Origin: Hyphomicrobiales bacterium
GTDB lineage: Bacteria; Pseudomonadota; Alphaproteobacteria; Rhizobiales; Rhizobiaceae
Length of the DNA: 64,000 nucleotides
NCBI GenBank assembly: GCA_900467685.1
Contig: UBQX01000018.1
Coordinates: forward strand, 62,001-126,000
Reading direction: 5' to 3'
The notes under the pieces were generated by a model, which saw only the letters and a list, made by a program, of their open reading frames with translations, did no database searches and was not told the DNA's origin. The position numbers were made by a program, and so were the translations under genes. This document shows, piece by piece, positions 10,208 through 19,186 of the stretch (position 1 is the first letter of the stretch; each line of letters begins with the position of its first letter).

Positions 10208-11191
<984 letters not shown>

Positions 11192-11269
11192 CGGTTCGTC
11201 CTCATTGATCTGTGGGCCAGCCTTCGGAAGGTCGGTGGCCCTTGTCGCGGTCATGCTCTTGCCGTAAAC

Positions 11270-11287
11270 GTAATGTTATCACATTAC
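11270..11287. promoter_or_regulatory. Zur-like operator 1
   Basis: An 18-bp near-palindrome (GTAATGTTA/TCACATTAC, 8 of 9 positions paired) in the divergent promoter region of the two COG0523 genes. AT-rich GTTAT-containing palindromes of this type are Zur sites in alphaproteobacteria, and COG0523 genes are classic Zur targets. The assignment is by pattern and context only. Confidence 0.7.
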
Positions 11288-11297
11288 CCGTCTATCG

Positions 11298-11314
11298 ATG
11301 TAATAACATTACAT
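11298..11314. promoter_or_regulatory. Zur-like operator 2
   Basis: A perfect 7-3-7 inverted repeat, ATGTAAT-aac-ATTACAT, 10 bases from operator 1 and sharing its GTAATGTTAT core on the minus strand. Two sites between divergent genes would let one repressor shut both promoters. Confidence 0.7.
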
Positions 11315-11347
11315 GCAGTCGCCTTGTCAAGCCCGGAACGGGAGCCA

Positions 11348-12478
11348 ATGGAAAAGCCTGATTTGTCAAAGCCCGGGTCGCACTCCTCGCCTTACGCAAC
11401 GCTGGCGGCGGGTGCGCGTATCCCCGTGACGCTGCTCACCGGGTTTCTCGGGTCCGGCAAGACGACACTGCTGAATGATCTCCTGACCCGGCCTGCCATG
11501 GCCGGAACGGCGGTGATCGTGAACGAATTCGGGACGATCCCTGTCGATCACGATCTCGTCCAGACGGGCAGAGAAACCTATCTGCGCACCTCGACCGGCT
11601 GCCTCTGCTGCACGGCGACGAGCGATATCCGCGCCTCACTTTATGAACTGGATCAGGCAGTTGCGGGAGGCGCTGTCGCTCCCATCCAGCGCGTCGTCAT
11701 CGAAACGACCGGCCTTGCCGACCCCGCCCCCATCGTCAACAGCCTGATTGCCGGCGGCGCGCCGGCGCTTGGCCTGCGCGACCATGTCGTGGCGCGACGC
11801 TATCGACTGGCCGGCGTGGTCACCGCCTTTGATGCGCTGGAAGGGCTTTCGACGCTGGAGCGTTTCATGGAAGGCTGGAAGCAGCTGGCCTTCGCCGACC
11901 ACATCGTGCTGACCAAAACGGATCTTCCGCATCTTGCCCGCGACTGGCAGGCCGAGCTTCAATATCTCAACCCGGCCGCAACGCTGCATGATCGCCATGC
12001 GCCAGGCTTCGACCTGACCGCGCTTTTCGGCCAAGGCATCTATTCGCCGGACGGCAAGGCGGAAGACGTCGCCGGCTGGCTCGCCATGGAGCGGCTGGCG
12101 GCCCCGCATCAGCACGCCCATGACCCCGCCCGCCATGGCGGCATCGAGGCTGTGTCACTCACGCACGACGTGCCGCTCGATCGTCGCGCGCTGGATGTCT
12201 TCCTGAAGGTCGTGACCAGCAATATCGATTCCGGCCTGCTGCGCATGAAGGGCCTCTTTGCCGTCTCCGACGATCCGGACCGCCCCATCGTCGCCCATGC
12301 CGTCCAGCACCGGCTCTATCCGCTGTCTCAGCTTGACCGCTGGCCGGACGAAACCCGGCAGACGCGCGTCGTGCTGATTGGCCAGAACATGCCGGTCAGG
12401 CAGATCCGCGACCTGTTCGCGGCCCTCGCCCCGCGCCCGCGCAAGGGCTTCGGATGGGGCGCGAGGAGAGACGCATGA
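11348..12478 (+). CDS. COG0523 GTP-binding metallochaperone, second copy
   Basis: 376 residues from the ATG at 11348, with GGGAG just upstream. Motifs are GFLGSGKTT (Walker A, about residue 30), CLCC (CxCC zinc site, about residue 85) and TKTD (nucleotide specificity). A His-containing linker (HQHAHDPARH) precedes the C-terminal CobW_C domain. It is only moderately similar to the divergent paralogue, with a longer N-terminus and different linker, so it is not a recent duplicate. It probably delivers zinc to client enzymes in zinc-poor conditions. It overlaps the next small gene by ATGA. Confidence 0.87.
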   Translation: MEKPDLSKPGSHSSPYATLAAGARIPVTLLTGFLGSGKTTLLNDLLTRPAMAGTAVIVNEFGTIPVDHDLVQTGRETYLRTSTGCLCCTATSDIRASLYELDQAVAGGAVAPIQRVVIETTGLADPAPIVNSLIAGGAPALGLRDHVVARRYRLAGVVTAFDALEGLSTLERFMEGWKQLAFADHIVLTKTDLPHLARDWQAELQYLNPAATLHDRHAPGFDLTALFGQGIYSPDGKAEDVAGWLAMERLAAPHQHAHDPARHGGIEAVSLTHDVPLDRRALDVFLKVVTSNIDSGLLRMKGLFAVSDDPDRPIVAHAVQHRLYPLSQLDRWPDETRQTRVVLIGQNMPVRQIRDLFAALAPRPRKGFGWGARRDA

Positions 12479-12756
12479 GTGGCGCCTTTCTCAACCCGCT
12501 GCAGCGACGCGCGCCGGGGCTGATCGAGCAGGCCCGCGCGATCAAGCAATGGACCCGCGCCTGTCTCGGTCTCGCCGAAGAAACCGTCGTGTCGGTGAAT
12601 GAGCTCGCCTGCCATCTTCCCGGCTGCCCGCCGAAGGAGACGGTCATTCTCGTGATGAATGTTGAAAGGACGGTTCAGGCCTCAATCCACAAGGCTCTGG
12701 TGGAGGTAACCGAGGCGGATGTCGCTGCCGCCGTCTGGACCCAACCCGCCGCTTAA
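12475..12756 (+). CDS. Small conserved protein, translationally coupled to the COG0523 gene
   Basis: 93 residues, starting at an ATGA overlap with the metallochaperone gene and preceded by GAGGAGA. No signal peptide or membrane helix. It has two cysteines in a CHLPGCPPKE segment at about residues 45-52 and a predicted alpha/beta make-up. I do not recognise the family. Tight coupling to a zinc-type metallochaperone suggests a client or partner in metal handling, but that is inference. Its stop overlaps the stop of the convergent LacI-type gene. Confidence 0.75.
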   Translation: MSGAFLNPLQRRAPGLIEQARAIKQWTRACLGLAEETVVSVNELACHLPGCPPKETVILVMNVERTVQASIHKALVEVTEADVAAAVWTQPAA

Positions 12757-13787
12757 ACCCCACCGCTGCGCGGCGGTTGAAGCGACTTGCCGGGCACGAA
12801 GCTCAGCGGCACGATTTCGCCGCGCCGCTGGCTGACCTCTTCGTCGGGGGACAGAAGATCGAGCACCGTTTCGCCAAGCCGCGTGCCGAGCGCATTCAGG
12901 TCTAGCCGGAAACAAGCCGGCGCAGGATTGAGAAAACGCATCAGCGGGTTCTCGCGGAAGGCGACGACGGAAATATCCCTGCCCGCCTCGATCCCCATGT
13001 CTCCGAAGGCTGCATAGACGCCGGCGGCGGTGACTTCGGAGCAGAGCAGCAGCGCCGTCGGCTGATCCGCCATGCCAGCGACCTGCTTGCCGAGGCTGAA
13101 GCCACCCATCTCGCTGGTCGGCACGCGGATGATCAGGCTTTCGTCGACAGGGAACCCGGCCTCCGCCAGTCCCTTTAGATAGCCGGACTTGTAATGATAG
13201 CCCAGCGCAACGTCGTTATCCGGCAAACCGACAGCAATCCGCCGATGACCGAGCTTCACCGCCTCCTGCACGGAGCGCAGCGCCACGCCCTCGAAATCGA
13301 GGTCGATCCAGGAATAGTTGCCCGGCGTCTCGCTGCGGCCGAGCGTCATGAAGGGCAGCTTCGACTTGGCGAGCTGCGCAATCCGGTGATCGACGCGTCG
13401 CGTCGCCGTCATCACCAGCGCATCCACAATGCCGCGCGCAATGACGCGCGAGAGGAATTCCACCGGATCGTCCGCCGAATGACAGGGCAGGATCACCAGA
13501 TCGTAATGCTGTTCGGCGAGATAGAGGTTCATCGCGTCGAGCACAACATAGAAGAACTGGTCACCGGCCTGATGGGCAGGATGCCCCGTTTCGATGACGA
13601 AGCCGATCGTGTTCGTCGCGCCGCGCCGCAAGGACCGCCCCGACTGGTTGGCGACATAGCCGAGTTCTGTGGCGGCTTTCAGAACCTTTTCAAGCGTTTC
13701 GGGATGCACGCCGGGCCGGTTATTGAGCGCGCGCGACACCGTTCCGATGGAAATATTGAGATGGTCGGCCAGCCGGCGGATGTTCAT
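12753..13787 (-). CDS. LacI-family transcriptional regulator of the divergent sugar operon
   Basis: 344 residues from the ATG at 13787, which places the helix-turn-helix at the N-terminus as usual (NIRRLADHLNISIGTVSRAL). The periplasmic-binding-protein-like sensor domain follows from about residue 60. An in-frame ATG 54 bases upstream would add an unrelated leader. It sits back-to-back with the oxidoreductase gene, with two TCGTAAACGTTT sites between them, so it most likely represses that operon and itself until a sugar binds. Confidence 0.9.
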   Translation of the reverse strand: MNIRRLADHLNISIGTVSRALNNRPGVHPETLEKVLKAATELGYVANQSGRSLRRGATNTIGFVIETGHPAHQAGDQFFYVVLDAMNLYLAEQHYDLVILPCHSADDPVEFLSRVIARGIVDALVMTATRRVDHRIAQLAKSKLPFMTLGRSETPGNYSWIDLDFEGVALRSVQEAVKLGHRRIAVGLPDNDVALGYHYKSGYLKGLAEAGFPVDESLIIRVPTSEMGGFSLGKQVAGMADQPTALLLCSEVTAAGVYAAFGDMGIEAGRDISVVAFRENPLMRFLNPAPACFRLDLNALGTRLGETVLDLLSPDEEVSQRRGEIVPLSFVPGKSLQPPRSGGV

Positions 13788-13797
13788 TGCGCATGCC

Positions 13798-13811
13798 TCG
13801 TAAACGTTTCC
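13798..13811. promoter_or_regulatory. LacI-type operator, imperfect copy
   Basis: TCGTAAACGTTTCC keeps the left half and centre of the perfect site 52 bases away. It lies directly upstream of the LacI-family gene and probably mediates autoregulation or looping. Confidence 0.6.
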
Positions 13812-13849
13812 AAGATTTTCTTGACACGTCTCAAGACCCATGGCAACTT

Positions 13850-13865
13850 TCGTAAACGTTTACGA
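13850..13865. promoter_or_regulatory. LacI-type operator, perfect palindrome
   Basis: TCGTAAACGTTTACGA is a perfect 16-bp palindrome with the central CG typical of LacI/GalR operators. A TTGACA box at 13821-13826 is suitably placed upstream, so a repressor bound here would cover the -10 or start region of the rightward operon. Confidence 0.8.
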
Positions 13866-13911
13866 GACGACCGCGACGGAGGAAGCGCGGCGTTCTGGGA
13901 GGAGATCTGGT

Positions 13912-14943
13912 ATGCTGACCGCCGTCATGGCGGGGTGCGGAGCTATGTCCGATGGCTGGCTCACCGCGCTTCGTGAAATTCCCTATCTGAAAGACAATGT
14001 GCGCCTCGTCGGCATGGTCGATCTCGACCCCGAAGTGGCTGTGCGCCGCGCCGAAAAGCATGGGCTCGGCGGCATGTCCGTCAGCGCCGACCTCCCCGAC
14101 ATGCTCGCGCAACTGAAGCCCGATCTTCTCTTCGATCTCGTCGTTCCGCCCGCCCGCTTCGCCATTGTCGAGGCCGGGCTTGCCGCCGGCTGCCATGTGC
14201 TCTCCGAGAAGCCGATGGCGAACACGCTGGATGAAGCCAAGGCTCTGGTCGAGCTTGCCGCCAAATCCGGCAAGATCCACGCCGTCATCCAGAACCGCCG
14301 TTTCCTCGTCGGCATCCGCCGCGTCAAGGCGATGATCGAGGCCGGCACGCTCGGCGACCTCACCGCGGTTCATGTCGATTTCTTCATCGGCGCCCATTTC
14401 GGCGGTTTCCGCGACGCGATGGACCATGTCCTTCTGCTCGACATGGCGATCCATACGTTCGACGCCGCCCGCTATCTCATCGCCCGCAGGCCGGTCTCGG
14501 TCTATTGCCGCGAAACCAATCCCAAGGGCTCCTGGTATGCCCATGGCGCAGCGGCCGACGCGCTTTTCGACTTCGAGGACGGCGTCGCCATGACCTATCG
14601 CGGCTCATGGTGCGCGGAGGGCGCAAACACCGCCTGGGAAGCCACATGGCGGATCATCGGCACCAAGGGCACCCTGCTCTGGGACGGAAATGAGGGCTTC
14701 GAGGCCCATGTCGTGGCCGGCAACGAAGGCTTCTTCCGCCCGCTGGAAGCCGTTGAAGTCCCCGCGCTTTCCGAACCGCTGATCGAGGGCCATGGCGGCG
14801 TGATTGCCGATTTCGTCCGCGCGGTTCTCTCCGGGGGAACGCCGCTCACCGTCGGTTCCGACAATATCCAGAGCCTCGCCATGGTGGCCGCCGCAATCGA
14901 GAGCGCCAATGCGGGCGAAAAGCGCCGCGTCGATTTGACTTGA
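13912..14943 (+). CDS. Gfo/Idh/MocA-family NAD(P)-dependent oxidoreductase
   Basis: 343 residues from the ATG at 13912, supported by a GGAGGAGA ribosome site; a frame from 13840 would run through the operator. N-terminal Rossmann domain with a GCGAMSDGW start instead of the commoner GxGxxG, and SEKPMAN at about residue 100, the conserved EKP motif whose Lys is catalytic. The C-terminal domain is the usual alpha/beta sheet. It probably oxidises the sugar imported by the downstream transporter, or a derivative. It heads the LacI-controlled operon. Confidence 0.86.
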   Translation: MLTAVMAGCGAMSDGWLTALREIPYLKDNVRLVGMVDLDPEVAVRRAEKHGLGGMSVSADLPDMLAQLKPDLLFDLVVPPARFAIVEAGLAAGCHVLSEKPMANTLDEAKALVELAAKSGKIHAVIQNRRFLVGIRRVKAMIEAGTLGDLTAVHVDFFIGAHFGGFRDAMDHVLLLDMAIHTFDAARYLIARRPVSVYCRETNPKGSWYAHGAAADALFDFEDGVAMTYRGSWCAEGANTAWEATWRIIGTKGTLLWDGNEGFEAHVVAGNEGFFRPLEAVEVPALSEPLIEGHGGVIADFVRAVLSGGTPLTVGSDNIQSLAMVAAAIESANAGEKRRVDLT

Positions 14944-14957
14944 AAGAGGAACCTCCC

Positions 14958-15890
14958 ATGACCAATCCCGCAAAAGCGATCCGCATCGGCACCATGGTCG
15001 CCGCCCATGGCGGACAGGCGGCCGAGCGCATCGCCCAGATCGCCGATCTCGGCTTCGAAAGCTTCGAACCCTTCTTCTGGCAGACCACCAACGGGCAGAA
15101 CCTTGCCGAACTCGGCAAGCGCTGCGTCGAGGCCATCGGCGACCGCGACATCACCATCTCGACGCTCGGCATGTTCGGCAATCCGCTCGAAGGCGACAAG
15201 ATGGACCTGGAGACGCTGCAGGGCTGGAAGGATTGCATCGACAATGCCCATCATTTCGGCGCGACCTGCGTCGCCGGCTTCACCGGCCGCGTGCGTAACA
15301 AGCCGCTGACCGACAGCCTGCCGCGCTATCGCGAAGTCTGGAGCGAGCTTGCCAGGCGCGCCGCCGACAAGGGCGAGAAGATCGCCTTTGAAAACTGCGC
15401 CATGGATGGCAACTGGCAGACGGGCGACTGGAACATCGCGCATAATCCGGATGCCTGGGAACTGATATTCAACGAGACGCCGGACGAAAATCTCGGCCTC
15501 GAATGGGAGCCCTGCCACCAGCTCGTCTATCTCATCGACCCGCTGCCGCAGATCCGCAAATGGGCAAGCAAGATCTTCCATGTTCACGGCAAGGACGCGA
15601 CCGTGCGCTGGGATGTGGTGCGCGAGCACGGCATTTTCGGCAAGCACCCCTTCGTCTTCATGCGCACTCCGGGCTTCGGCGACAGCAACTGGACCGACAT
15701 CATCAGCGAGCTGCGGCTGGGCGGCTACCAGGGCGCCATCGACATCGAGGGCTGGCACGATCCGGTCTATCGCGACGCGCTGGAAATGACCGGCCAGGTG
15801 CGTGCGCTCAACTACCTGAAAGATTGCCGCGGCGGCGATTTCGTCGACATCACGGCGCAATATGAAGGCGGCGACCCGTCGCTTTTGTGA
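14958..15890 (+). CDS. Sugar phosphate isomerase/epimerase-family TIM-barrel protein
   Basis: 310 residues from the ATG at 14958 (AGAGGA seven bases upstream). The pattern is that of the AP-endonuclease-2-like TIM barrel: acidic and His metal ligands at LEWEPCH, HVHGKD and DIEGWHD in the second half, consistent with a divalent-metal isomerase or epimerase. Placed between an oxidoreductase and a sugar transporter, it probably interconverts a keto or inosose-like intermediate. The substrate is unknown. Confidence 0.84.
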   Translation: MTNPAKAIRIGTMVAAHGGQAAERIAQIADLGFESFEPFFWQTTNGQNLAELGKRCVEAIGDRDITISTLGMFGNPLEGDKMDLETLQGWKDCIDNAHHFGATCVAGFTGRVRNKPLTDSLPRYREVWSELARRAADKGEKIAFENCAMDGNWQTGDWNIAHNPDAWELIFNETPDENLGLEWEPCHQLVYLIDPLPQIRKWASKIFHVHGKDATVRWDVVREHGIFGKHPFVFMRTPGFGDSNWTDIISELRLGGYQGAIDIEGWHDPVYRDALEMTGQVRALNYLKDCRGGDFVDITAQYEGGDPSLL

Positions 15891-15944
15891 GGAGGGACGC
15901 CGGTAAACCGGCAACATCGTCATCATGATCAAAGGAGGAGTATC

Positions 15945-17153
15945 ATGACTATCGCAAAGCTGATGGGCGCGGTCGCGCTTGCCACCCTGTCTACGCCCGC
16001 ATGGGCCGAGCAGGTGACTATCAATCTCTGGACCGTCGACCGGCCCGGCGAATATCACTACAAGATGGCTGAAGAGTTCTCGGCCAAGAACCCGGACATC
16101 AAGGTCAATGTCCGTTCGGTCCAGTTCCCGGACATGGTCAACGAGCTGGCCAAGGCCATGGCGACCGGCGAAGCCCCGGATGTCACCTATATCGACAATC
16201 CGGATGTTGCGCTCTTTGCCTCGCGCAAACTGCTGCTCGACATGAAGCCGATGATCGACAAGAGCTCCGTCATCAAGCTCGACACGATCTTCCCCGGCCC
16301 GCTCGCCTCGGTGAGCTACAAGGGCGGCATCTACGGCATTCCGCGCGGCGCCAACACCATCGCGCTCTACTACAATGCCGACATGTTCAAGGCCGCCGGT
16401 CTCGACCCGGCCAAGCCGCCGAAGACCTGGGACGAGCTTTACGCAGCCGCCAAGAAGCTGACGAACAAGGACAAGGGCGTCTACGGCCTCGCCTTCTCGG
16501 CAGCCGCTTCGGAAGAGGGCACGTTCCAGTTCCTGCCCTGGCTGCAGATGGCCGGCGGCGACTACAACAAGGTCAACGTGCCGGGCGGCGTGGAGGCGCT
16601 GACGCTCTGGAAGAAGTTCATCGACGAGGGTCTCGCCTCGAAGGATACGCTGATCCGCGGTCAGTGGGACTCGACCGGCACGTTCAATGCCGGCAATGCC
16701 GCCATGGACATTTCCGGTCCCTGGGAACTGCCGCGCATGAGCAAGGATGCGAAGTTCGACTATCGCGTCGCCCTCCTGCCCGTGCCGAAGGACGGCGCGC
16801 CCCGCGCTTCGGCGCTGGGTGAAGGCGACAACGTGATCGTTGCCAACTCCAAGCACCCGAAGGAAGCCTTCAAGTTCGTCGAATACATGTACGAGCAGAT
16901 GCCGCGCGTGTGGAACGAATTCGGCTACATGCCGGCCTATCCGGTGAAGGTCGAAAAGCCGAACTACCCGCAGGCCTACGAGGTCTTCAACGAGTCCATG
17001 AAGTTCGCGCGCAATCGCGGGCCGAGCCCGGATTGGGCAAAGGTCTCCAAGGCGATCCAGACGGCCATCCAGACCACGCTGACCGGCCAATCCTCCCCGG
17101 AAAATGCGTTGGCAGCGGCCCAGAAGTCCATCGATGGGGTTCTGAGCAAATAA
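15945..17153 (+). CDS. Extracellular solute-binding protein, family 1 (sugar ABC transporter)
   Basis: 402 residues with a signal peptide ending near STPAWAE (about residue 22). The mature sequence begins VTINLWTVDRPGEYHYKMAE, the usual start of CUT1 binding proteins. Length is normal. A strong AGGAG ribosome site precedes the ATG. It captures a sugar or oligosaccharide in the periplasm for the two permeases downstream. A GC-rich hairpin and a RIME-like repeat separate it from the permease genes, which should allow the binding protein to be made in excess. Confidence 0.9.
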   Translation: MTIAKLMGAVALATLSTPAWAEQVTINLWTVDRPGEYHYKMAEEFSAKNPDIKVNVRSVQFPDMVNELAKAMATGEAPDVTYIDNPDVALFASRKLLLDMKPMIDKSSVIKLDTIFPGPLASVSYKGGIYGIPRGANTIALYYNADMFKAAGLDPAKPPKTWDELYAAAKKLTNKDKGVYGLAFSAAASEEGTFQFLPWLQMAGGDYNKVNVPGGVEALTLWKKFIDEGLASKDTLIRGQWDSTGTFNAGNAAMDISGPWELPRMSKDAKFDYRVALLPVPKDGAPRASALGEGDNVIVANSKHPKEAFKFVEYMYEQMPRVWNEFGYMPAYPVKVEKPNYPQAYEVFNESMKFARNRGPSPDWAKVSKAIQTAIQTTLTGQSSPENALAAAQKSIDGVLSK

Positions 17154-17180
17154 GGCCCGACGTCGATCGCCTTGTGAAAT

Positions 17181-17212
17181 GGCCGCGGGCGGGTTTTGCC
17201 CTGCCCGCGGCC
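17181..17212 (+). terminator. GC-rich hairpin after the binding-protein gene (attenuator or mRNA stabiliser)
   Basis: A perfect 10-bp stem GGCCGCGGGC/GCCCGCGGCC with a 12-base loop, 27 bases after the stop of the binding-protein gene and not followed by a T-run. Such hairpins between binding-protein and permease genes usually protect the upstream mRNA or reduce read-through. Confidence 0.6.
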
Positions 17213-17271
17213 AGTTGGGTCTATCTTTAGAAAGCTTCAGGCGGAACAAACATCCGTTTCAGGTTGGGAAA

Positions 17272-17398
17272 CCCTCATCCGGCCCTTCGGGCCACCTTCT
17301 CCCCAAGGGGAGAAGAGGGAGGTTGTCGCAGCGTCCACGATCCTCCTCTCCCCTTGGGGAGAGGGTCGCCGAGCGATAGCGGAGGCGGGGTGAGGGGT
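17272..17398. repeat. RIME-like palindromic intergenic repeat, copy 1
   Basis: Two inverted modules. One begins CCCTCATCCGGCCCTTCGGG and contains CTTCTCCCC/GGGGAGAAG. The other contains CTCTCCCC/GGGGAGAG and ends in the complement of CCGCCTCCGCTATCGCTCGG. The same mosaic recurs five more times in the window. It resembles the Rhizobium-specific intergenic mosaic elements (RIME). It sits inside the sugar operon, between the binding-protein and permease genes. Confidence 0.8.
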
Positions 17399-17463
17399 AA
17401 GCCACGACCGCCGTAAGAAGACGTTTGGCTTTATTCGAAGTGCATGCATGCCGGGAGGGCGCA

Positions 17464-18366
17464 ATGTTACGGTTCAATCGTGTATTCCGCGATGGCGGCG
17501 GCTTTGACGGCGCGCTTGTGCTGCTGGCGCTCGCCTATCTCGTCGCCTTCTCGGCCTTCCCGCTGATCTACAATCTGGTCATCTCGTTCCAGAGCGTCGA
17601 TCTCTTCACCATCGCCACATTCGACCGTCCCTTTGTCGGGCTCGAAAACTATCGCGACATCGTCAACGATCCACTGTTCTGGCCGGTGGTGCGCAACACC
17701 ATCCTCTTCGTCGGCCTGTCGGTCGTCTTCCAGCTCGGCATCGGCCTTGCGCTCGCCCTGTTCTTCCGCCTCGATTTTCCGGGCTCGACCTGGCTGCGCG
17801 GCCTGTTTCTCGCCGGCTGGATTATGCCTGGTCTCGTCGTCGGCGCGATCTGGGGCTGGCTGCTGGCCGGGGATTTCGGCGTGGTAAACTGGCTCATCCA
17901 GTCGCTCGGGCTGACGCAGCAGAAAATCTTCTGGCTCTCCGATCCGTCGATCTCGATCTATTCCGTCATCATCGCCAATATCTGGCTCGGCGTGCCCTTC
18001 AACATGATCCTGCTTTCCGTCGGCCTCGCGGCCATCCCGGCCGATGTCTACGAGGCAGCGGAACTGGATGGCGCGAGCCGGCTGCAGCGCTTCTTCACCA
18101 TCACGCTGCCGATGATGCGGGCGCAGCTCGGCGCCGTCATCTCGCTCGGCATCATCTTCACGCTGCAGCAGTTCGACCTCTTCGCGGCCCTGACGCAGGG
18201 CGGGCCGTCCAACGCCTCCAACGTGCTGCAATACTGGTCCTGGGAACTTGCCTTCCGCGAATACCGCATCGGCCACGGCTCGGTCGTCTCGGTCTTTATG
18301 ATCATCGTGGTGATCTTCGTCGCCACCGCTTATGTCCGCTCGACGAGGCACGAACATGTTGTCTAG
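17464..18366 (+). CDS. Sugar ABC transporter permease (MalF-like, CUT1)
   Basis: 300 residues from the ATG at 17464, preceded by GGGAGG. Six hydrophobic helices, with the EAA loop EAAELDGASRLQRFFTITLP at about residue 210. It forms the channel with the next gene product, which it overlaps (the next ATG lies before this stop). Confidence 0.9.
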   Translation: MLRFNRVFRDGGGFDGALVLLALAYLVAFSAFPLIYNLVISFQSVDLFTIATFDRPFVGLENYRDIVNDPLFWPVVRNTILFVGLSVVFQLGIGLALALFFRLDFPGSTWLRGLFLAGWIMPGLVVGAIWGWLLAGDFGVVNWLIQSLGLTQQKIFWLSDPSISIYSVIIANIWLGVPFNMILLSVGLAAIPADVYEAAELDGASRLQRFFTITLPMMRAQLGAVISLGIIFTLQQFDLFAALTQGGPSNASNVLQYWSWELAFREYRIGHGSVVSVFMIIVVIFVATAYVRSTRHEHVV

Positions 18367-19186
18367 CACCCCCTGGAAACGCTGGCTTCTGCTGGCCATC
18401 GCCGTTTTGCTTGTCGCGATCTATCTCTTCCCGCTCTACTGGATGTATGTGACGGCGCTGAAGACGAATACCGAGACCTTCGCCAATCCGCCGACGCTAT
18501 GGCCGCATCATGCAGAGCTGAAGGTTGCACGGGTCTGGAACGACATGGGCATGGGTTCCTTCATCCAGAACTCGCTGGTGATTGCCTGCGGCACGGTGGC
18601 GATTGTCGTGCTTTTCGGCACCGGCTGCGCCTATGGGCTCGCCCGCGTCCGCTCGGTCTGGATGGATGTCGCGCTGTTCATGGTGCTGATGCTGCAGGTC
18701 CTGCCGCCCTCGCTGCTGATCACGCCAATCTTCGTCGCCTTCAGCCAGCTTGGGCTCCTCTCCTGGCCGCGCACGGGCACCATTCTTGCCACCGCCGCCA
18801 ACAAGCTGCCGCTCTATATCGTGCTCGTGCGCGCCGCATTCACCCAGGTGCCGCGCGAACTGGAGGAGGCAGCGCTTGTCGATGGCAACAGCCGCATCGG
18901 CGCGTTCCTGTCGATCTCCGTGCCGCTGGCGCGCAACGGCATTCTCGTCTCGGCGATCCTCATCTTCCTTCAGGCGCTTGGCGAATATGTCTATTCGCGC
19001 TCGCTGATCACCGATCGCGCCTACCAGCCGGCCACCGTCGGCCTGCAATTCTTCGTCGGGCCGAATGCGTCTGACTGGACCGGCATCATGACCTTCGCGG
19101 CGATCTACGTGACGCCCATACTCATCATCTTCGTCTTGGCTCAGCGCCGCATCGTCAGCGGCCTGACTTCCGGAGCGCTCAAATGA
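18356..19186 (+). CDS. Sugar ABC transporter permease (MalG-like, CUT1)
   Basis: 276 residues starting inside the end of the previous gene. The hydrophobic N-terminus contains LFPLYWMYVTALKT, a conserved MalG-type start, and the EAA loop is EEAALVDGNSRIGAFLSISV near residue 175. It ends at an ATGA overlap with the ATPase gene. Confidence 0.9.
   Translation: MLSSTPWKRWLLLAIAVLLVAIYLFPLYWMYVTALKTNTETFANPPTLWPHHAELKVARVWNDMGMGSFIQNSLVIACGTVAIVVLFGTGCAYGLARVRSVWMDVALFMVLMLQVLPPSLLITPIFVAFSQLGLLSWPRTGTILATAANKLPLYIVLVRAAFTQVPRELEEAALVDGNSRIGAFLSISVPLARNGILVSAILIFLQALGEYVYSRSLITDRAYQPATVGLQFFVGPNASDWTGIMTFAAIYVTPILIIFVLAQRRIVSGLTSGALK

Noticed and set aside
14595-17249. Very long open frame on the minus strand (over 880 codons)
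   Set aside because: It lies opposite three well-supported plus-strand genes with normal motifs and arises from GC-rich codon bias; its translation shows no family pattern.
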